Source: Pseudomonas petrae
Lineage (GTDB): Bacteria; Pseudomonadota; Gammaproteobacteria; Pseudomonadales; Pseudomonadaceae
DNA: 64,000 nt
Assembly: GCF_021728295.1 (NCBI RefSeq)
Contig: NZ_JAKJXE010000004.1
Coordinates: 248,001-312,000, forward strand
Direction of reading: 5' to 3'
In this document: piece after piece, positions 1 through 9,915 of the stretch
Layout of the letters: the number at the start of each line of letters is the position of its first letter
How positions within the stretch are numbered: position 1 is the first letter of the stretch
Position numbers and translations under genes: made by a program
The notes under the pieces: generated by a model
The model's input: only the letters and a program-made list of their open reading frames with translations
The model's database searches: none
Told to the model about the DNA's origin: nothing

Positions 1-487
1 CGTCGAGGGCATGAAGCCGCGTCCGGCCCTCGAACTCGAAGGCCGCGACGTCTATATCGCCAACGGCTGCGTGGGCTGTCATTCGCAGATGATCCGGCCG
101 TTCCGCGCCGAGACCGAACGCTACGGGCATTACTCGGTGGCCGGTGAAAGCGTTTGGGATCACCCGTTTCTGTGGGGTTCCAAACGTACCGGGCCGGACC
201 TGGCCCGGGTCGGCGGGCGCTACTCGGATGACTGGCACCGCGCGCATTTAAACAACCCGCGCGACCTGGTGCCGGAGTCGATCATGCCGGCCTACCCCTT
301 CCTGGCGGACACCCAGCTCGACGGCCAACTGACCGGCAAGAAGATGGAAGTGCTGCGCAGCCTGGGCGTGCCGTACACCGATGCCGACATCGCCGGCGCC
401 AGTGACGCGGTGAAGGGCAAGACCGAAATGGATGCGCTGGTGGCCTACCTTCAGGGCCTGGGCACCCTCATCAAGAGCAAACGGTGA
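1..487 (+). CDS. ccoO: Cytochrome c oxidase cbb3-type subunit II (C-terminal part)
   Basis: Only the C-terminal part lies in the window; the reading frame is already open at base 2. CcoO is the membrane-anchored monohaem cytochrome c subunit of the high-affinity cbb3 terminal oxidase and passes electrons from CcoP towards the CcoN catalytic subunit. The haem c motif CVGCH is encoded near base 68, followed by the conserved [10 protein letters not shown] stretch, and the sequence SIMPAYPFL near base 280 holds the probable axial methionine. The stop falls just before ccoQ, and ccoQ and ccoP follow on the same strand without gaps, so this is the usual ccoNOQP order with ccoN and the promoter outside the window to the left. 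Identification is firm. Confidence 0.95.
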   Translation, partial: VEGMKPRPALELEGRDVYIANGCVGCHSQMIRPFRAETERYGHYSVAGESVWDHPFLWGSKRTGPDLARVGGRYSDDWHRAHLNNPRDLVPESIMPAYPFLADTQLDGQLTGKKMEVLRSLGVPYTDADIAGASDAVKGKTEMDALVAYLQGLGTLIKSKR

Positions 488-492
488 TCGCC

Positions 493-702
493 ATGGACAT
501 AGGAATGATTCGAGGCCTGGGCACCGTTGTCGTGATGGTGGCCTTCATTGGTCTGGCGTTGTGGGTGTACAGCCCGCGTCGCAAGGCGGAATTCGACGAT
601 GCAACGCTGCTGCCGTTTGCCGATGACCCCGAGGCAATCGCGCAGGTCAGACGAGCGCAAGACCAGCGCAACGCACACGCCGCAAGGAGCCCGAAACCAT
701 GA
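493..702 (+). CDS. ccoQ: Cbb3 oxidase small subunit CcoQ
   Basis: A protein of 69 residues with one N-terminal membrane helix (about residues 7-25) followed by the motif [14 protein letters not shown], which is typical of CcoQ/FixQ. The family is thought to stabilise the assembled cbb3 complex. A GTG nine bases upstream (484) would also be in frame, but ATG 493 has a CGGTGA ribosome site at good distance and gives the usual family N-terminus. The stop codon overlaps the ccoP start (ATGA at 699-702), which implies translational coupling. Confidence 0.9.
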   Translation: MDIGMIRGLGTVVVMVAFIGLALWVYSPRRKAEFDDATLLPFADDPEAIAQVRRAQDQRNAHAARSPKP

Positions 703-1679
703 GCACCTTCTGGAGCGTCTACGTCACGGTGCTGACCCTGGGCACGATCCTCGCGATGGGCTGGCTGCTGATCGGCACGCGCAAGGGCCAGCGCGCCGAC
801 ACCACCGATGAAACCGTCGGCCATGCGTTCGACGGCATCGAGGAGTACGACAACCCGCTGCCCAAGTGGTGGTTCTGGTTGTTCATCGGCACCATTATTT
901 TCGCCTTGGGCTACCTCGCGCTTTACCCGGGGCTGGGTAACTGGACCGGCCTGCTGCCGGGTTATGACTACGCCGACAACGACAAGAAAACCCAATTTTC
1001 CGACGGCACCACGGGCTGGACTGGCGTGCATGAATGGGAGAAGGAGATGGCGCGGTCCGAGGCGCGCTTCGGACCAATCTTCGCCAAATTCGCAGCGATG
1101 CCCATTGAGGAGGTGGCCAAAGATCCGCAAGCGCTGAAAATGGGCGGTCGATTGTTCGCGTCCAATTGCTCGGTCTGCCACGGCTCGGACGCCAAGGGCG
1201 CCTATGGCTTCCCCAACCTGACCGACGCCGACTGGCGCTGGGGCGGCGATGCGCAGAGCATCAAAACCTCCATCATGAACGGCCGTCACGCAGTGATGCC
1301 GGCGTGGGGTGCGGTAATCGGCGATCAGGGTGTGCGCGACGTGTCGGCTTACGTGCTGACCCAGCTAAACGGCCACACGCTGCCGGCGGATGCGAAAGCC
1401 GATCCGGCGGCGGGCCAGAAAATCTACGCCACCACCTGTGTCGCCTGCCACGGCCCGCAGGGCAAGGGCGTTGCCGCATTGGGCGCGCCAGACCTGGCCC
1501 ACCCCGGCGCGTTCATCTACGGCTCCAGCTTTGCCCAGCTGCAACAGACCATCCAGTACGGCCGCCAGGGCCAGATGCCGGCGCAGGCGCTGCTGCAGGG
1601 AAACGATCGGGTGCATCTGCTGGCGGCTTACGTGTATAGCTTGTCCCACGGCGAAGAACCGGCGGAAAAGCAGGAGTAA
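699..1679 (+). CDS. ccoP: Cytochrome c oxidase cbb3-type subunit III, dihaem CcoP
   Basis: This 326-residue dihaem cytochrome c subunit is the electron entry point of cbb3 oxidase. The N-terminus carries membrane segments (about residues 5-25 and 50-75), and the periplasmic part has two haem c motifs, CSVCH (residues 157-161) and CVACH (247-251). Probable methionine ligands lie in VMPAWG and QMPAQ. The length fits the family. The start overlaps the ccoQ stop by four bases. A long REP-type palindrome follows the gene and separates it from ccoG. Confidence 0.96.
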   Translation: MSTFWSVYVTVLTLGTILAMGWLLIGTRKGQRADTTDETVGHAFDGIEEYDNPLPKWWFWLFIGTIIFALGYLALYPGLGNWTGLLPGYDYADNDKKTQFSDGTTGWTGVHEWEKEMARSEARFGPIFAKFAAMPIEEVAKDPQALKMGGRLFASNCSVCHGSDAKGAYGFPNLTDADWRWGGDAQSIKTSIMNGRHAVMPAWGAVIGDQGVRDVSAYVLTQLNGHTLPADAKADPAAGQKIYATTCVACHGPQGKGVAALGAPDLAHPGAFIYGSSFAQLQQTIQYGRQGQMPAQALLQGNDRVHLLAAYVYSLSHGEEPAEKQE

Positions 1680-1719
1680 AGAGGCGGCACCCTTATAGGG
1701 GCATTGGCTCGCGCTCTAC

Positions 1720-1854
1720 TGTAGGAGCGTGGCTTGTCCCGCGATCTGGCGCGAAGGGGCAGCCTATAAGGCACCCGAGGTGTGTGCCGTAGCTAACGGC
1801 CTCAGGGTAACGACTGCTTCGCAGCCGATCGCGGGACAAGCCACGCTCCTACAG
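1720..1854. repeat. REP-type inverted repeat between ccoP and ccoG
   Basis: Two arms beginning GTAGGAGCGTGGCTTGTCCC and its reverse complement face each other across about 80 bases. It is a variant of the GTAGGAGCGCGCTTGCCCGC family that recurs in this window at about 6649, 18263, 43352, 55274 and 62040. Such pairs are common in intergenic DNA of Pseudomonas and may end or stabilise the ccoNOQP transcript. Confidence 0.85.
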
Positions 1855-1920
1855 GTGATGCAGCCAGCTACCGGCACTGTATTGGAAAGTTTCATTGCTC
1901 CACTGTGGTAGGACGCGTTC

Positions 1921-3336
1921 ATGAGCAATCAGATTCCGCTGCACAATGTCACGCCGCCTACGAACAAGGACGGCGACACCGTTGACCTGTATGCGTCGCG
2001 GGAGAAGATCTACACCCGCGCGTTCACCGGGGTGTTCCGTAATCTGCGCTTGGGTGGCGGCGTCGTGCTGTTCCTGCTGTATTTCGGCACGGTCTGGCTC
2101 AACTGGGGCGCGCATCAGGCGGTGTGGTGGAACCTGCCGGAGCGCAAGTTCTACATCTTCGGCGCGACGTTCTGGCCGCAGGATTTCATCCTGCTGTCGG
2201 GCATCCTGATCGTCAGCGCGTTCGGGCTGTTCTTTATTACCGTGTTCGCCGGGCGCGTCTGGTGCGGTTACACCTGCCCGCAAAGCGTATGGACGTGGGT
2301 GTTCATGTGGTGCGAAAAGGTCACCGAAGGCGACCGCCATCAGCGCATCAAACTCGACAAGGCGCCCATGGACGCCAACAAATTCGCGCGCAAGTTTGCC
2401 AAGCACAGCCTCTGGCTGCTGATCGGCTTGGTCACCGGACTGACCTTCGTCGGCTACTTCTCGCCCATCCGCGAACTGCTGGTGGATTTCTTCACCGGCC
2501 AGGCCGATGGCTGGGCGTATTTCTGGGTCGGCTTCTTCACCCTCGCCACCTACGCCAACGCCGGCTGGCTGCGGGAACAGGTGTGCATTCATATGTGCCC
2601 CTACGCGCGTTTTCAGAGCGTGATGTTCGACAAGGACACGCTAATCGTTTCCTACGACCCACGCCGTGGCGAGCCAAGGGCTGCGCGCAAGAAGGACGTG
2701 GACCACAAAGCCCAGGGCCTGGGCGACTGCATCGATTGCACGATGTGCGTGCAGGTCTGCCCCACCGGCATCGACATTCGCGATGGCTTGCAGATTGAAT
2801 GCATCGGTTGCGCAGCGTGTATCGATGCCTGCGACTCGATCATGGACAAGATGGACTACCCGCGCGGCCTGATCAGTTACACCACCGAGCACAACCTTTC
2901 CGGTCAGGTAACCCATACACTGCGGCCCCGGTTGATCGGCTACGCGTTGCTGTTGCTGGTGATGATCAGCGTGCTGACCAGTGCGTTTTACATGCGCTCG
3001 CTGGTGGGTTTCGACGTCAGCAAGGACCGCATGCTGTACCGGGAAAACGCCGAGGGCCGGATCGAAAACGTCTACAGCCTGAAGGTCATGAACAAGGACC
3101 AGGTCGACCACACGTACGTGCTCGACGCCACCGGGCTGCCGGACCTGAGGCTGCAAGGCCGTCGCGAGATCAAGGTGCCGGCGGGCGAGATCATCAGCCT
3201 GCCGGTGGAGCTGTCGGTCGCGCCGGAGCAACTGCCGTCGAGCAGCAACGAGGTCAGCTTCACGCTCAGAGACATCGAGCACAGCGACACTGAGGTCCAC
3301 GCCAAGAGCCGTTTCATCGGCCCACCCATTCGCTGA
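1921..3336 (+). CDS. ccoG: Cytochrome c oxidase accessory protein CcoG
   Basis: This 471-residue polyferredoxin-type inner-membrane protein takes part in cbb3 oxidase maturation; in the family it has been linked to reducing copper for delivery to CcoN. Membrane segments near the N-terminus alternate with cysteine motifs CGYTCP, CIHMCP and two 4Fe-4S clusters (CIDCTMCVQVCP and CIGCAACIDACD, about residues 260-310). After a further membrane helix near residue 340, the C-terminal third is an immunoglobulin-like periplasmic domain. It is the first gene of the ccoGHIS maturation operon and is separated from ccoP by a REP repeat. Confidence 0.95.
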   Translation: MSNQIPLHNVTPPTNKDGDTVDLYASREKIYTRAFTGVFRNLRLGGGVVLFLLYFGTVWLNWGAHQAVWWNLPERKFYIFGATFWPQDFILLSGILIVSAFGLFFITVFAGRVWCGYTCPQSVWTWVFMWCEKVTEGDRHQRIKLDKAPMDANKFARKFAKHSLWLLIGLVTGLTFVGYFSPIRELLVDFFTGQADGWAYFWVGFFTLATYANAGWLREQVCIHMCPYARFQSVMFDKDTLIVSYDPRRGEPRAARKKDVDHKAQGLGDCIDCTMCVQVCPTGIDIRDGLQIECIGCAACIDACDSIMDKMDYPRGLISYTTEHNLSGQVTHTLRPRLIGYALLLLVMISVLTSAFYMRSLVGFDVSKDRMLYRENAEGRIENVYSLKVMNKDQVDHTYVLDATGLPDLRLQGRREIKVPAGEIISLPVELSVAPEQLPSSSNEVSFTLRDIEHSDTEVHAKSRFIGPPIR

Positions 3337-3348
3337 GAGAGGTTGGAA

Positions 3349-3882
3349 ATGACCGCAGTTACCGCAGCAAGTCCCTGGCACCGGCACCTATGGCCGTGGA
3401 TCATCATCGCCATTCTGACCTGCTCGGTGGCATTGACCCTGGCCATGGTCACCATCGCCGTCACCCACCCGGACAACCTCGTTACCGACAACTATTACGA
3501 GGCCGGGAAAGGCATCAACCGCTCCCTCGATCGCGAGCTGCTGGGTCAGTCCCTCAAGCTGCAAGCCCGCGTGGGCGTCGATGAGGTAACCGGCGAAGTG
3601 GATGTGCAACTGAGCGGCGCCAGTCAGCCGGAAACCATGGTGCTGAACCTGATCTCTCCGACCCAGGCGGACAAGGACCGCAAAGTGGTGCTGGCGCGCA
3701 ATCCTTCGCAGCCGGGGCGTTATGTCGGGCAGTTGAGCGACAGGGTCGAAGGACGGCGCTTCGTCGAATTGCTGGGGGTGGAAAACGGCCAGACCTGGCG
3801 CCTGTTCGAAGAAGAGCGGATCGTTCCCGGGCAGCCACTGACCCTGGGCGACGAGCCGATTCAGGGCGCGGACAGGCATTGA
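3349..3882 (+). CDS. ccoH: Cbb3 oxidase assembly protein CcoH (FixH family)
   Basis: A 177-residue protein with one N-terminal membrane helix (WPWIIIAILTCSVALTLAMV region) and a periplasmic FixH domain containing the conserved DNYYEAGKGIN motif. CcoH is needed for stable assembly of the cbb3 complex. ATG 3349 is preferred over the in-frame TTG at 3343 because GAGAGG lies at suitable distance and the family starts near here. It begins 12 bases after ccoG and stops one base before the ccoI start. Confidence 0.92.
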   Translation: MTAVTAASPWHRHLWPWIIIAILTCSVALTLAMVTIAVTHPDNLVTDNYYEAGKGINRSLDRELLGQSLKLQARVGVDEVTGEVDVQLSGASQPETMVLNLISPTQADKDRKVVLARNPSQPGRYVGQLSDRVEGRRFVELLGVENGQTWRLFEEERIVPGQPLTLGDEPIQGADRH

Positions 3883-3883
3883 C

Positions 3884-6373
3884 GTGAAAGCCACTGAGAA
3901 AAAAAACCTGCGGTCTTGCTACCACTGCACGCTGCCAGTCGCGGCGGGCGGGCGCTTCGTCACTCCGGTGTTGGGTGAGCCGCGCGAATTCTGCTGCCCC
4001 GGTTGTCAGGCCGTCGCCCACGCGATCGTTGCCGGCGGCCTGGAAAGCTATTACCTGCATCGCAGCGAAGCGTCGGTCAATCCGCAGGTGTTGCCGACAC
4101 CCTTGGCCGATGAGCAGGCCCTCTTTGATCGTCCTGATGTGCAGGCGCCTTTTGTCCGCCATGACACCGCCGCTGGCGATGTCGCCGGCGATGTGGCTGA
4201 AACGACGCTGATGATCGAAGGCATCACCTGCGCGGCGTGCGGCTGGCTGATCGAGCGTCATCTGCGCACGTTGCCCGCCGTGGTCGAAGCGCGGCTGAAC
4301 CTGTCCAATCACCGCCTGCACCTGCGCTGGCATGACCCGTCATTGCCCTTGAGCGAGGTGCTGTCCGAGCTGCGCAGCATCGGTTACGCCGGCCATCCTT
4401 ATCAGGCCGATAAAGCAACCGAGCATCTGGCCCGGGAAAACCGCCGCAGCCTGCGGCAACTGGGCGTCGCCGGGCTGCTGTGGTTTCAGGCGATGATGGC
4501 AACCATGGCGACCTGGCCCGAATTCAACATCGACCTCAGCCCCGAGATGCACACGATCCTGCGCTGGGTGGCGATGTTTCTCACGACGCCCATCGTGTTT
4601 TACAGCTGTGCGCCGTTCTTCAAAGGGGCGTTGCGCGACCTGCGCGCGCGTCATCTCACCATGGATGTTTCGGTGTCCCTGGCGATTGGCGCGGCGTACC
4701 TCGCGGGCCTCTGGACGGCGGTCACCGGCGTTGGCGAATTGTATTTCGACGCGGTCGGCATGTTCGCGCTGTTCCTGCTCACCGGCCGCTACCTCGAACG
4801 CCGTGCCCGGGAACGCACCCGCTTAGCGACGGCGCAACTGGTCAATCTGCTGCCGGCTTCCTGCCTGCGACTGGATGCGGACGGTCAGACTGAGCGCGTA
4901 TTGACTCATCAGTTGCGTTTGCACGATCACGTGCTGGTGCACCCCGGCGCGTCGTTGCCGGCGGACGGGCGGGTTATTGACGGACGGTCGAGCGTCGATG
5001 AATCGCTGCTGACCGGCGAGTATCTGCCGCAGCCACGTGAAGTGGGAGATGCGGTCACGGCTGGCACCGCGAATATTGAAAGCGTGCTGACGGTGGAAGT
5101 GCTCGCCCTTGGCGCTGACACGCGGCTCTCTGCCGTCGTCCGACTGCTGGAGCGGGCGCAATCGGAGAAGCCGCCCCTCGCGCAGATGGCGGACCGCGCA
5201 GCGCAGTGGTTTTTGCTGATTTCTTTGGTGCTGGCGGCGTGTGTCGGCGTGGTCTGGTGGCAGCTCGATGCCGGTCGCGCGTTCTGGATTGTGCTGGCAA
5301 TGCTCGTCGCCACGTGCCCTTGCGCCTTGTCGCTGGCGACGCCCACCGCGCTGACCGCCGCCACCGGCACGCTGCACAGACTCGGGCTGCTGCTCACCCG
5401 TGGCCATGTGCTGGAGGGGCTGAACCGGATCGACACGGTGATCTTCGACAAGACCGGCACGCTGACCGAAGGGCGCCTGACATTAAAGGCCATTCGCGGC
5501 CTTGGCGCGATGACCAGCGACGAGTGCCTGAGCCTGGCGGCGGCCCTGGAAAGTCGTTCCGAACACCCGATTGCCCGAGCGTTCGGCAAAACGCCGCTGA
5601 CCGCTGAAGGGGTGGTCGCTACGCCGGGGTTGGGGCTGGAAGGCCAGGTCAACGGGTGCCTGTTGCGCATCGGTCAGCCCGCGTTTGTCTGCGCCCTGAG
5701 TGGCGTCGCCGTACCCTTGATCCCCGATGAGCCCGGTCAGTGGTTGCTGCTGGGGAATGACACGCAAGCCCTCGCCTGGCTGGTGCTGGATGACCGGTTG
5801 CGTGACGACGCGGCGGCGCTGGTCGAGGCGTGCAGACAGCGCGGCTGGCAGACGTTGTTGTTGTCCGGCGACAGCTCGCCCATGGTGTCCAGCGTCGCGA
5901 ATCAGTTGCAGATCGATGACGCCCGAGGCAGCCTGCGGCCGGATGACAAGCTCGCTATTCTTCAACAGTTGCGCGCAGAGGGCCGGACGATTCTGGTGAT
6001 CGGCGACGGGGTCAATGATGTGCCGGTGCTGGCGGCGGCCGACATCAGCATCGCCATGGGTTCGGCCACCGATCTGGCCAAGACCAGCGCCGATGCGGTG
6101 CTGCTGTCCAACCGTCTGCACGTGTTGGTGGATGCTTTTGCCCTCGCTCGGCGCACCCGGCGGATCATTCTGGAAAACCTGGCGTGGGCCGGGTTGTACA
6201 ACGGGCTGGTTCTGCCCTTCGCGGCGCTGGGCTGGGTGACGCCGTTGTGGGCGGCGGCCGGGATGTCGATGAGTTCGCTGGTGGTGGTCGTGAATGCCTT
6301 GCGTCTGACGCGGATGAAGCCGCTTTTGGCAGGCTCGACAACCGTCCCATTGAGTCGGGCGGTGCCCGCATGA
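3884..6373 (+). CDS. ccoI: Copper-translocating P1B-type ATPase for cbb3 oxidase biogenesis
   Basis: An 829-residue P-type ATPase that exports or delivers copper for insertion into the cbb3 oxidase active site. The N-terminus has a cysteine-rich segment (CYHCTLPV, CCPGCQ) typical of CcoI/FixI, then a heavy-metal-associated domain with GITCAACGW. The transmembrane metal site CPC is in ATCPCALSLATP, the phosphorylation motif is DKTGTLTEG, and the hinge motif is GDGVNDVP. Translation starts at GTG 3884, immediately behind ccoH. The order ccoGHIS is standard for Pseudomonas. Confidence 0.95.
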   Translation: MKATEKKNLRSCYHCTLPVAAGGRFVTPVLGEPREFCCPGCQAVAHAIVAGGLESYYLHRSEASVNPQVLPTPLADEQALFDRPDVQAPFVRHDTAAGDVAGDVAETTLMIEGITCAACGWLIERHLRTLPAVVEARLNLSNHRLHLRWHDPSLPLSEVLSELRSIGYAGHPYQADKATEHLARENRRSLRQLGVAGLLWFQAMMATMATWPEFNIDLSPEMHTILRWVAMFLTTPIVFYSCAPFFKGALRDLRARHLTMDVSVSLAIGAAYLAGLWTAVTGVGELYFDAVGMFALFLLTGRYLERRARERTRLATAQLVNLLPASCLRLDADGQTERVLTHQLRLHDHVLVHPGASLPADGRVIDGRSSVDESLLTGEYLPQPREVGDAVTAGTANIESVLTVEVLALGADTRLSAVVRLLERAQSEKPPLAQMADRAAQWFLLISLVLAACVGVVWWQLDAGRAFWIVLAMLVATCPCALSLATPTALTAATGTLHRLGLLLTRGHVLEGLNRIDTVIFDKTGTLTEGRLTLKAIRGLGAMTSDECLSLAAALESRSEHPIARAFGKTPLTAEGVVATPGLGLEGQVNGCLLRIGQPAFVCALSGVAVPLIPDEPGQWLLLGNDTQALAWLVLDDRLRDDAAALVEACRQRGWQTLLLSGDSSPMVSSVANQLQIDDARGSLRPDDKLAILQQLRAEGRTILVIGDGVNDVPVLAAADISIAMGSATDLAKTSADAVLLSNRLHVLVDAFALARRTRRIILENLAWAGLYNGLVLPFAALGWVTPLWAAAGMSMSSLVVVVNALRLTRMKPLLAGSTTVPLSRAVPA

Positions 6374-6398
6374 ACACACGACCCGATCCGGAGGCCCG

Positions 6399-6614
6399 AT
6401 GCCTGCGCTCTACATCATGATTCCGGTGGCGCTGCTGATTGTAGCGGTGGCGATTTACGTATTTTTCTGGGCGGTGGACAGCGGTCAGTACGACGACCTC
6501 GACGGCCCGGCCCACAGCATTCTGTTCGACGATCTGGATGCCGGCCATCAGGCCGGGGTGGATGAAGCGTCGGGGAAAGGCAAAGCGGACGATCGGGAGG
6601 ATGATTTCAAGTGA
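6399..6614 (+). CDS. ccoS: Cbb3 oxidase maturation protein CcoS
   Basis: A 71-residue protein with one N-terminal helix (IPVALLIVAVAIYVFFWAV) and the family signature FFWAV.SGQYDDLDGPA.SIL.DD. CcoS is required for cofactor insertion into cbb3 oxidase. It lies 25 bases after ccoI and ends the maturation operon; a REP palindrome follows directly and may form the transcript end. Confidence 0.93.
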   Translation: MPALYIMIPVALLIVAVAIYVFFWAVDSGQYDDLDGPAHSILFDDLDAGHQAGVDEASGKGKADDREDDFK

Positions 6615-6648
6615 GCCCGTCAGTTTTTGCGGGGTATTTAAGGGCCCA

Positions 6649-6711
6649 TTCGCGGGCAAGCGCGCTCCTGCATTGGAGTGCGCTCCCCTGTAGGAGCGCG
6701 CTTGCCCGCGA
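6649..6711. repeat. REP-type inverted repeat after ccoS
   Basis: Two nearly perfect arms of the GTAGGAGCGCGCTTGCCCGC family in opposite orientation with a short spacer. It lies between ccoS and the next gene and probably acts as a transcription or mRNA decay boundary. Confidence 0.85.
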
Positions 6712-6752
6712 TGACGCCGGCACAAACACCGCAGGACTTCCAGGTCTCGCCC

Positions 6753-7511
6753 ATGTCTGAACTACTGCCCCAACTTCTCCCGCCACTCCTCTCTGCCCTC
6801 GTGCTGGGCCTGCTCGGCGGTGGCCATTGCCTGGGCATGTGCGGCGGTCTGATGGGCGCGCTCACTCTGGCCATTCCCAAGGAGCAACGCGGACGCCGCC
6901 TGCGCCTGCTGATGGCCTACAACGTCGGACGTGTTTTCAGTTACGCCTGCGCCGGATTGCTGACAGGCATGCTCGGCTGGGCCGTCGCCAACAGCCCGGG
7001 GGCGATGCTGTTGCGGGTGATCGCGGGGTTGCTGATGATCACCATGGGCCTGTATCTGGCCGGATGGTGGAGCGGCCTGACCCGCATCGAAGGACTGGGC
7101 CGCGGGGTCTGGCGTTACCTGCAACCGCTGGCCAGCCGCCTGATGCCGGTGTCGACAATGCCCCGCGCTTTACTGCTTGGCGCGGTGTGGGGCTGGCTGC
7201 CGTGCGGGCTGGTTTACAGCACGCTGCTGTGGTCGGCGAGCCAGGGTAATGCGTTGCACAGCGCGTTTTTGATGCTCGCGTTCGGCGTCGGCACCTGGCC
7301 GGTGCTCATCGCCACGGGCCTGGCCGCCGAGCGCATTACCGCCCTGCTCCGTCGGCGCAGCGTGCGCGTGGCCGGCGGGCTGCTGGTGATTCTGTTCGGC
7401 CTGTGGACACTCCCCGGCCCTCATCAACAGTGGCTGATGGGGCACACGCCTCACACGATGAATCACGGGATGAATCCTGCGATGAACCATGCAGGCATGG
7501 CACACGAGTAA
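6753..7511 (+). CDS. Sulfite exporter TauE/SafE (UreH-like) family membrane protein
   Basis: A 252-residue polytopic membrane protein. The N-terminus contains GLLGGGHCLGMCGGLMGAL, the cysteine-containing GHC..MCGG motif typical of the SafE/UreH-like group that is commonly found beside ccoS in Pseudomonas. The C-terminus is rich in His and Met (MGHTPHTMNHGMNPAMNHAG), which suggests metal, probably copper, handling. This location argues for a role in metal supply to cbb3 oxidase, but that is inference. ATG 6753 was chosen because translation from upstream starts would read through the REP element. Confidence 0.8.
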   Translation: MSELLPQLLPPLLSALVLGLLGGGHCLGMCGGLMGALTLAIPKEQRGRRLRLLMAYNVGRVFSYACAGLLTGMLGWAVANSPGAMLLRVIAGLLMITMGLYLAGWWSGLTRIEGLGRGVWRYLQPLASRLMPVSTMPRALLLGAVWGWLPCGLVYSTLLWSASQGNALHSAFLMLAFGVGTWPVLIATGLAAERITALLRRRSVRVAGGLLVILFGLWTLPGPHQQWLMGHTPHTMNHGMNPAMNHAGMAHE

Positions 7512-7527
7512 TCGCTGCCCCGATCCG

Positions 7528-7541
7528 TTGACCCAGATCAA
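7528..7541. promoter_or_regulatory. ANR/FNR box upstream of hemN
   Basis: TTGACCCAGATCAA matches the FNR/ANR consensus TTGAT-N4-ATCAA with one mismatch. It lies 60 bases before the hemN start. The regulator gene anr is the next gene downstream, so low-oxygen induction of hemN by ANR is likely. Confidence 0.75.
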
Positions 7542-7601
7542 TGCCGGCACCTGCGGCCTCCCTACACTTCCCGCACCGCCATCCTTATCGGGAACGCCCC
7601 C

Positions 7602-8984
7602 ATGCTCGACGACCTTCGTTGGGATTCTGAACTCATCCGCCGCTACGATCTGGCAGGGCCGCGTTACACGTCCTATCCCACCGCCGTGCAGTTTCACACC
7701 CAGGTTGGCGCCTTCGACCTGCTGCAGGCGCTGCGTGACAGCCGCAAAGCCCCGCGGCCGTTGTCGCTTTACGTGCACATCCCGTTCTGCGCCAACATTT
7801 GCTACTACTGCGCCTGCAACAAAGTCGTCACCAAGGACCGCGGTCGCTCCCAGGCCTACCTGCAGCGCCTCGAACGCGAGATCAGCCTGATCGCCGCCCA
7901 TGTCGATGGGCGTCAGGTGGTGGAGCAACTTTATTTCGGCGGCGGCACACCGACCTTTCTCAGCCATGTCGAATTGCGCCGGCTGATGGCCCATCTGCGC
8001 CAGCACTTCACCCTGCTGGATGACCACTCCGGCGACTACGGCATCGAGATCGATCCGCGCGAGGCGGACTGGTCGACCATGGGCCTGTTGCGCGAGCTGG
8101 GCTTCAACCGCGTCAGCCTCGGCGTGCAGGATCTTGATCCGCTGGTACAGCGGGCGATCAACCGCCTGCAGAGCCTGGAAGAGACCCGCGCCATCGTCGA
8201 AGCCGCGCGCACCTTGCAGTATCGCTCGGTGAACATCGACCTTATTTACGGCCTGCCGCTGCAAACCCCCGAAGGTTTTGCCCGTACCGTTGACCAGGTG
8301 ATCGCCCTGCAGCCCGACCGGCTTTCGGTGTTCAACTATGCCCACCTGCCCGAGCGCTTCATGCCCCAGCGACGCATCGACACGGCGCAGTTGCCCAGCC
8401 CTGAGCAGAAGCTGGAGATGCTCCAGCACACCCTCGAGCAACTGACCGGCGCGGGCTATCGCTACATTGGCATGGACCACTTCGCCCTGCCCGATGACGA
8501 CATCGCAATCGCGCAAGAAGAAGGCAGCTTGCAGCGCAATTTTCAGGGCTACACCACCCATGGGCACTGCGACCTGATCGGCCTCGGCGTCTCGGCCATC
8601 AGCCAGATCGGCGAGGTGTATGCGCAGAACACCAGCAATCTCACCGAATACCAGACCCTGCTCGCCAGCGACCAACTGGCGACCCAGCGCGGTCTGCGCT
8701 GCAACGAGGACGACCAGCTGCGGCGCGCTATCATCGGGCAACTGATCTGCCATTTCCGCCTCGATTTCACCTCCGTCGAGGAAACGTTTTCCATCCACTT
8801 TCGCGAATATTTCCGCGAGCAGTGGCCGCAATTGCTGATGATGGCCACCGACGGCCTGATTCAACTTGACCTCAAACGCATCACTGTGACCCCAACGGGG
8901 CGTCTGCTGGTGCGCTCGATCTGCAGGGTGTTCGATGCGTATTTGGGCGCGCAGAACCGTCAGCGCTATTCCCAGGTGATATAG
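7602..8984 (+). CDS. hemN: Oxygen-independent coproporphyrinogen III oxidase
   Basis: A 460-residue radical SAM enzyme that decarboxylates coproporphyrinogen III to protoporphyrinogen IX without oxygen, providing haem under anoxia. The cluster-binding motif CANICYYCAC is near residue 65, followed by YFGGGTPTFL and the C-terminal HemN domain. Length is normal for true HemN rather than the shorter HemW. An ANR box precedes it and anr follows, a conserved Pseudomonas arrangement. Confidence 0.95.
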   Translation: MLDDLRWDSELIRRYDLAGPRYTSYPTAVQFHTQVGAFDLLQALRDSRKAPRPLSLYVHIPFCANICYYCACNKVVTKDRGRSQAYLQRLEREISLIAAHVDGRQVVEQLYFGGGTPTFLSHVELRRLMAHLRQHFTLLDDHSGDYGIEIDPREADWSTMGLLRELGFNRVSLGVQDLDPLVQRAINRLQSLEETRAIVEAARTLQYRSVNIDLIYGLPLQTPEGFARTVDQVIALQPDRLSVFNYAHLPERFMPQRRIDTAQLPSPEQKLEMLQHTLEQLTGAGYRYIGMDHFALPDDDIAIAQEEGSLQRNFQGYTTHGHCDLIGLGVSAISQIGEVYAQNTSNLTEYQTLLASDQLATQRGLRCNEDDQLRRAIIGQLICHFRLDFTSVEETFSIHFREYFREQWPQLLMMATDGLIQLDLKRITVTPTGRLLVRSICRVFDAYLGAQNRQRYSQVI

Positions 8985-9117
8985 GCCCGCGTGATATAGG
9001 CATTTTCCGTCTGGCGCGGAGGAATCATTTATGGCCATGGAGGGCGCGTGGTAGTCGGGGTGCTGACCCGTGGGTTACCCTTACGACTTATGTGTGTTTT
9101 GCAAAAGGAATTACCCA

Positions 9118-9852
9118 ATGTCTGAGCCAGTCAAACTGCGCGCTCACACCCAGACCCACTGCAAGGATTGCAGCCTGGCCCCGTTGTGCCTTCCGCTTTC
9201 ACTGAACATGGAAGACATGGATGCACTGGACGAAATCGTCAAACGCGGCCGCCCCTTGAAGAAAGGCGACTTCCTGTTTCGCCAGGGCGACACCTTCGAC
9301 TCCGTGTACGCCGTGCGCTCCGGCGCGCTGAAGACCTTCAGCCTCAGCGACAGCGGCGAAGAACAACTCACCGGCTTTCACCTGCCCAGCGAACTGGTCG
9401 GGCTGTCCGGGATGGACGCCGAGGCGTATCCCGTCACGGCGCAGGCCCTGGAGACCACATCGGTCTGCGAAATCCCCTTTGAACGGCTGGACGAATTGTC
9501 GGTGCAACTGCCGCAATTGCGCCGCCAGTTGATGCGGGTGATGAGCCGGGAAATCCGCGATGACCAACAGATGATGCTGCTGCTCTCGAAGAAAACCGCC
9601 GACGAGCGCATCGCCACGTTTCTGGTCAACCTGTCCGCCCGCTTTCGCGCCCGAGGCTTCTCCGCCAACCAGTTCCGCCTGAGCATGTCGCGCAACGAGA
9701 TCGGCAACTACCTGGGCCTGGCGGTGGAAACCGTGTCCCGGGTGTTCACCCGCTTTCAACAGAACGAGTTGATCGCCGCCGAGGGCAAGGAAATCCACAT
9801 CCTCGACCCGATTCAGCTCTGCGCGCTGGCCGGAGGATCGCTGGAAAGCTGA
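9118..9852 (+). CDS. anr: Anaerobic transcription regulator ANR (FNR/CRP family)
   Basis: A 244-residue FNR-type oxygen sensor. Cysteines for the 4Fe-4S cluster are in [11 protein letters not shown] near the N-terminus, then a cyclic-nucleotide-binding-like domain (about 40-150), a dimer helix and a C-terminal helix-turn-helix with [25 protein letters not shown], whose recognition helix (E..S..R) is the FNR type. It controls cbb3 oxidase, hemN and other low-oxygen genes in Pseudomonas. ATG 9118 follows AAAAGGAATTACCCA; an upstream in-frame ATG at 9070 has no family support. Confidence 0.96.
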   Translation: MSEPVKLRAHTQTHCKDCSLAPLCLPLSLNMEDMDALDEIVKRGRPLKKGDFLFRQGDTFDSVYAVRSGALKTFSLSDSGEEQLTGFHLPSELVGLSGMDAEAYPVTAQALETTSVCEIPFERLDELSVQLPQLRRQLMRVMSREIRDDQQMMLLLSKKTADERIATFLVNLSARFRARGFSANQFRLSMSRNEIGNYLGLAVETVSRVFTRFQQNELIAAEGKEIHILDPIQLCALAGGSLES

Positions 9853-9915
9853 TGCATCATGGCCCGGGCGGGCTTAGACTGGCGTCTTTTGAGTCATGTC
9901 CTGCCCGAGATCCTT

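Noticed and set aside
7170..9038. 622-codon frame opposite hemN
   Set aside because: Antisense shadow with no family resemblance, and hemN is certain.
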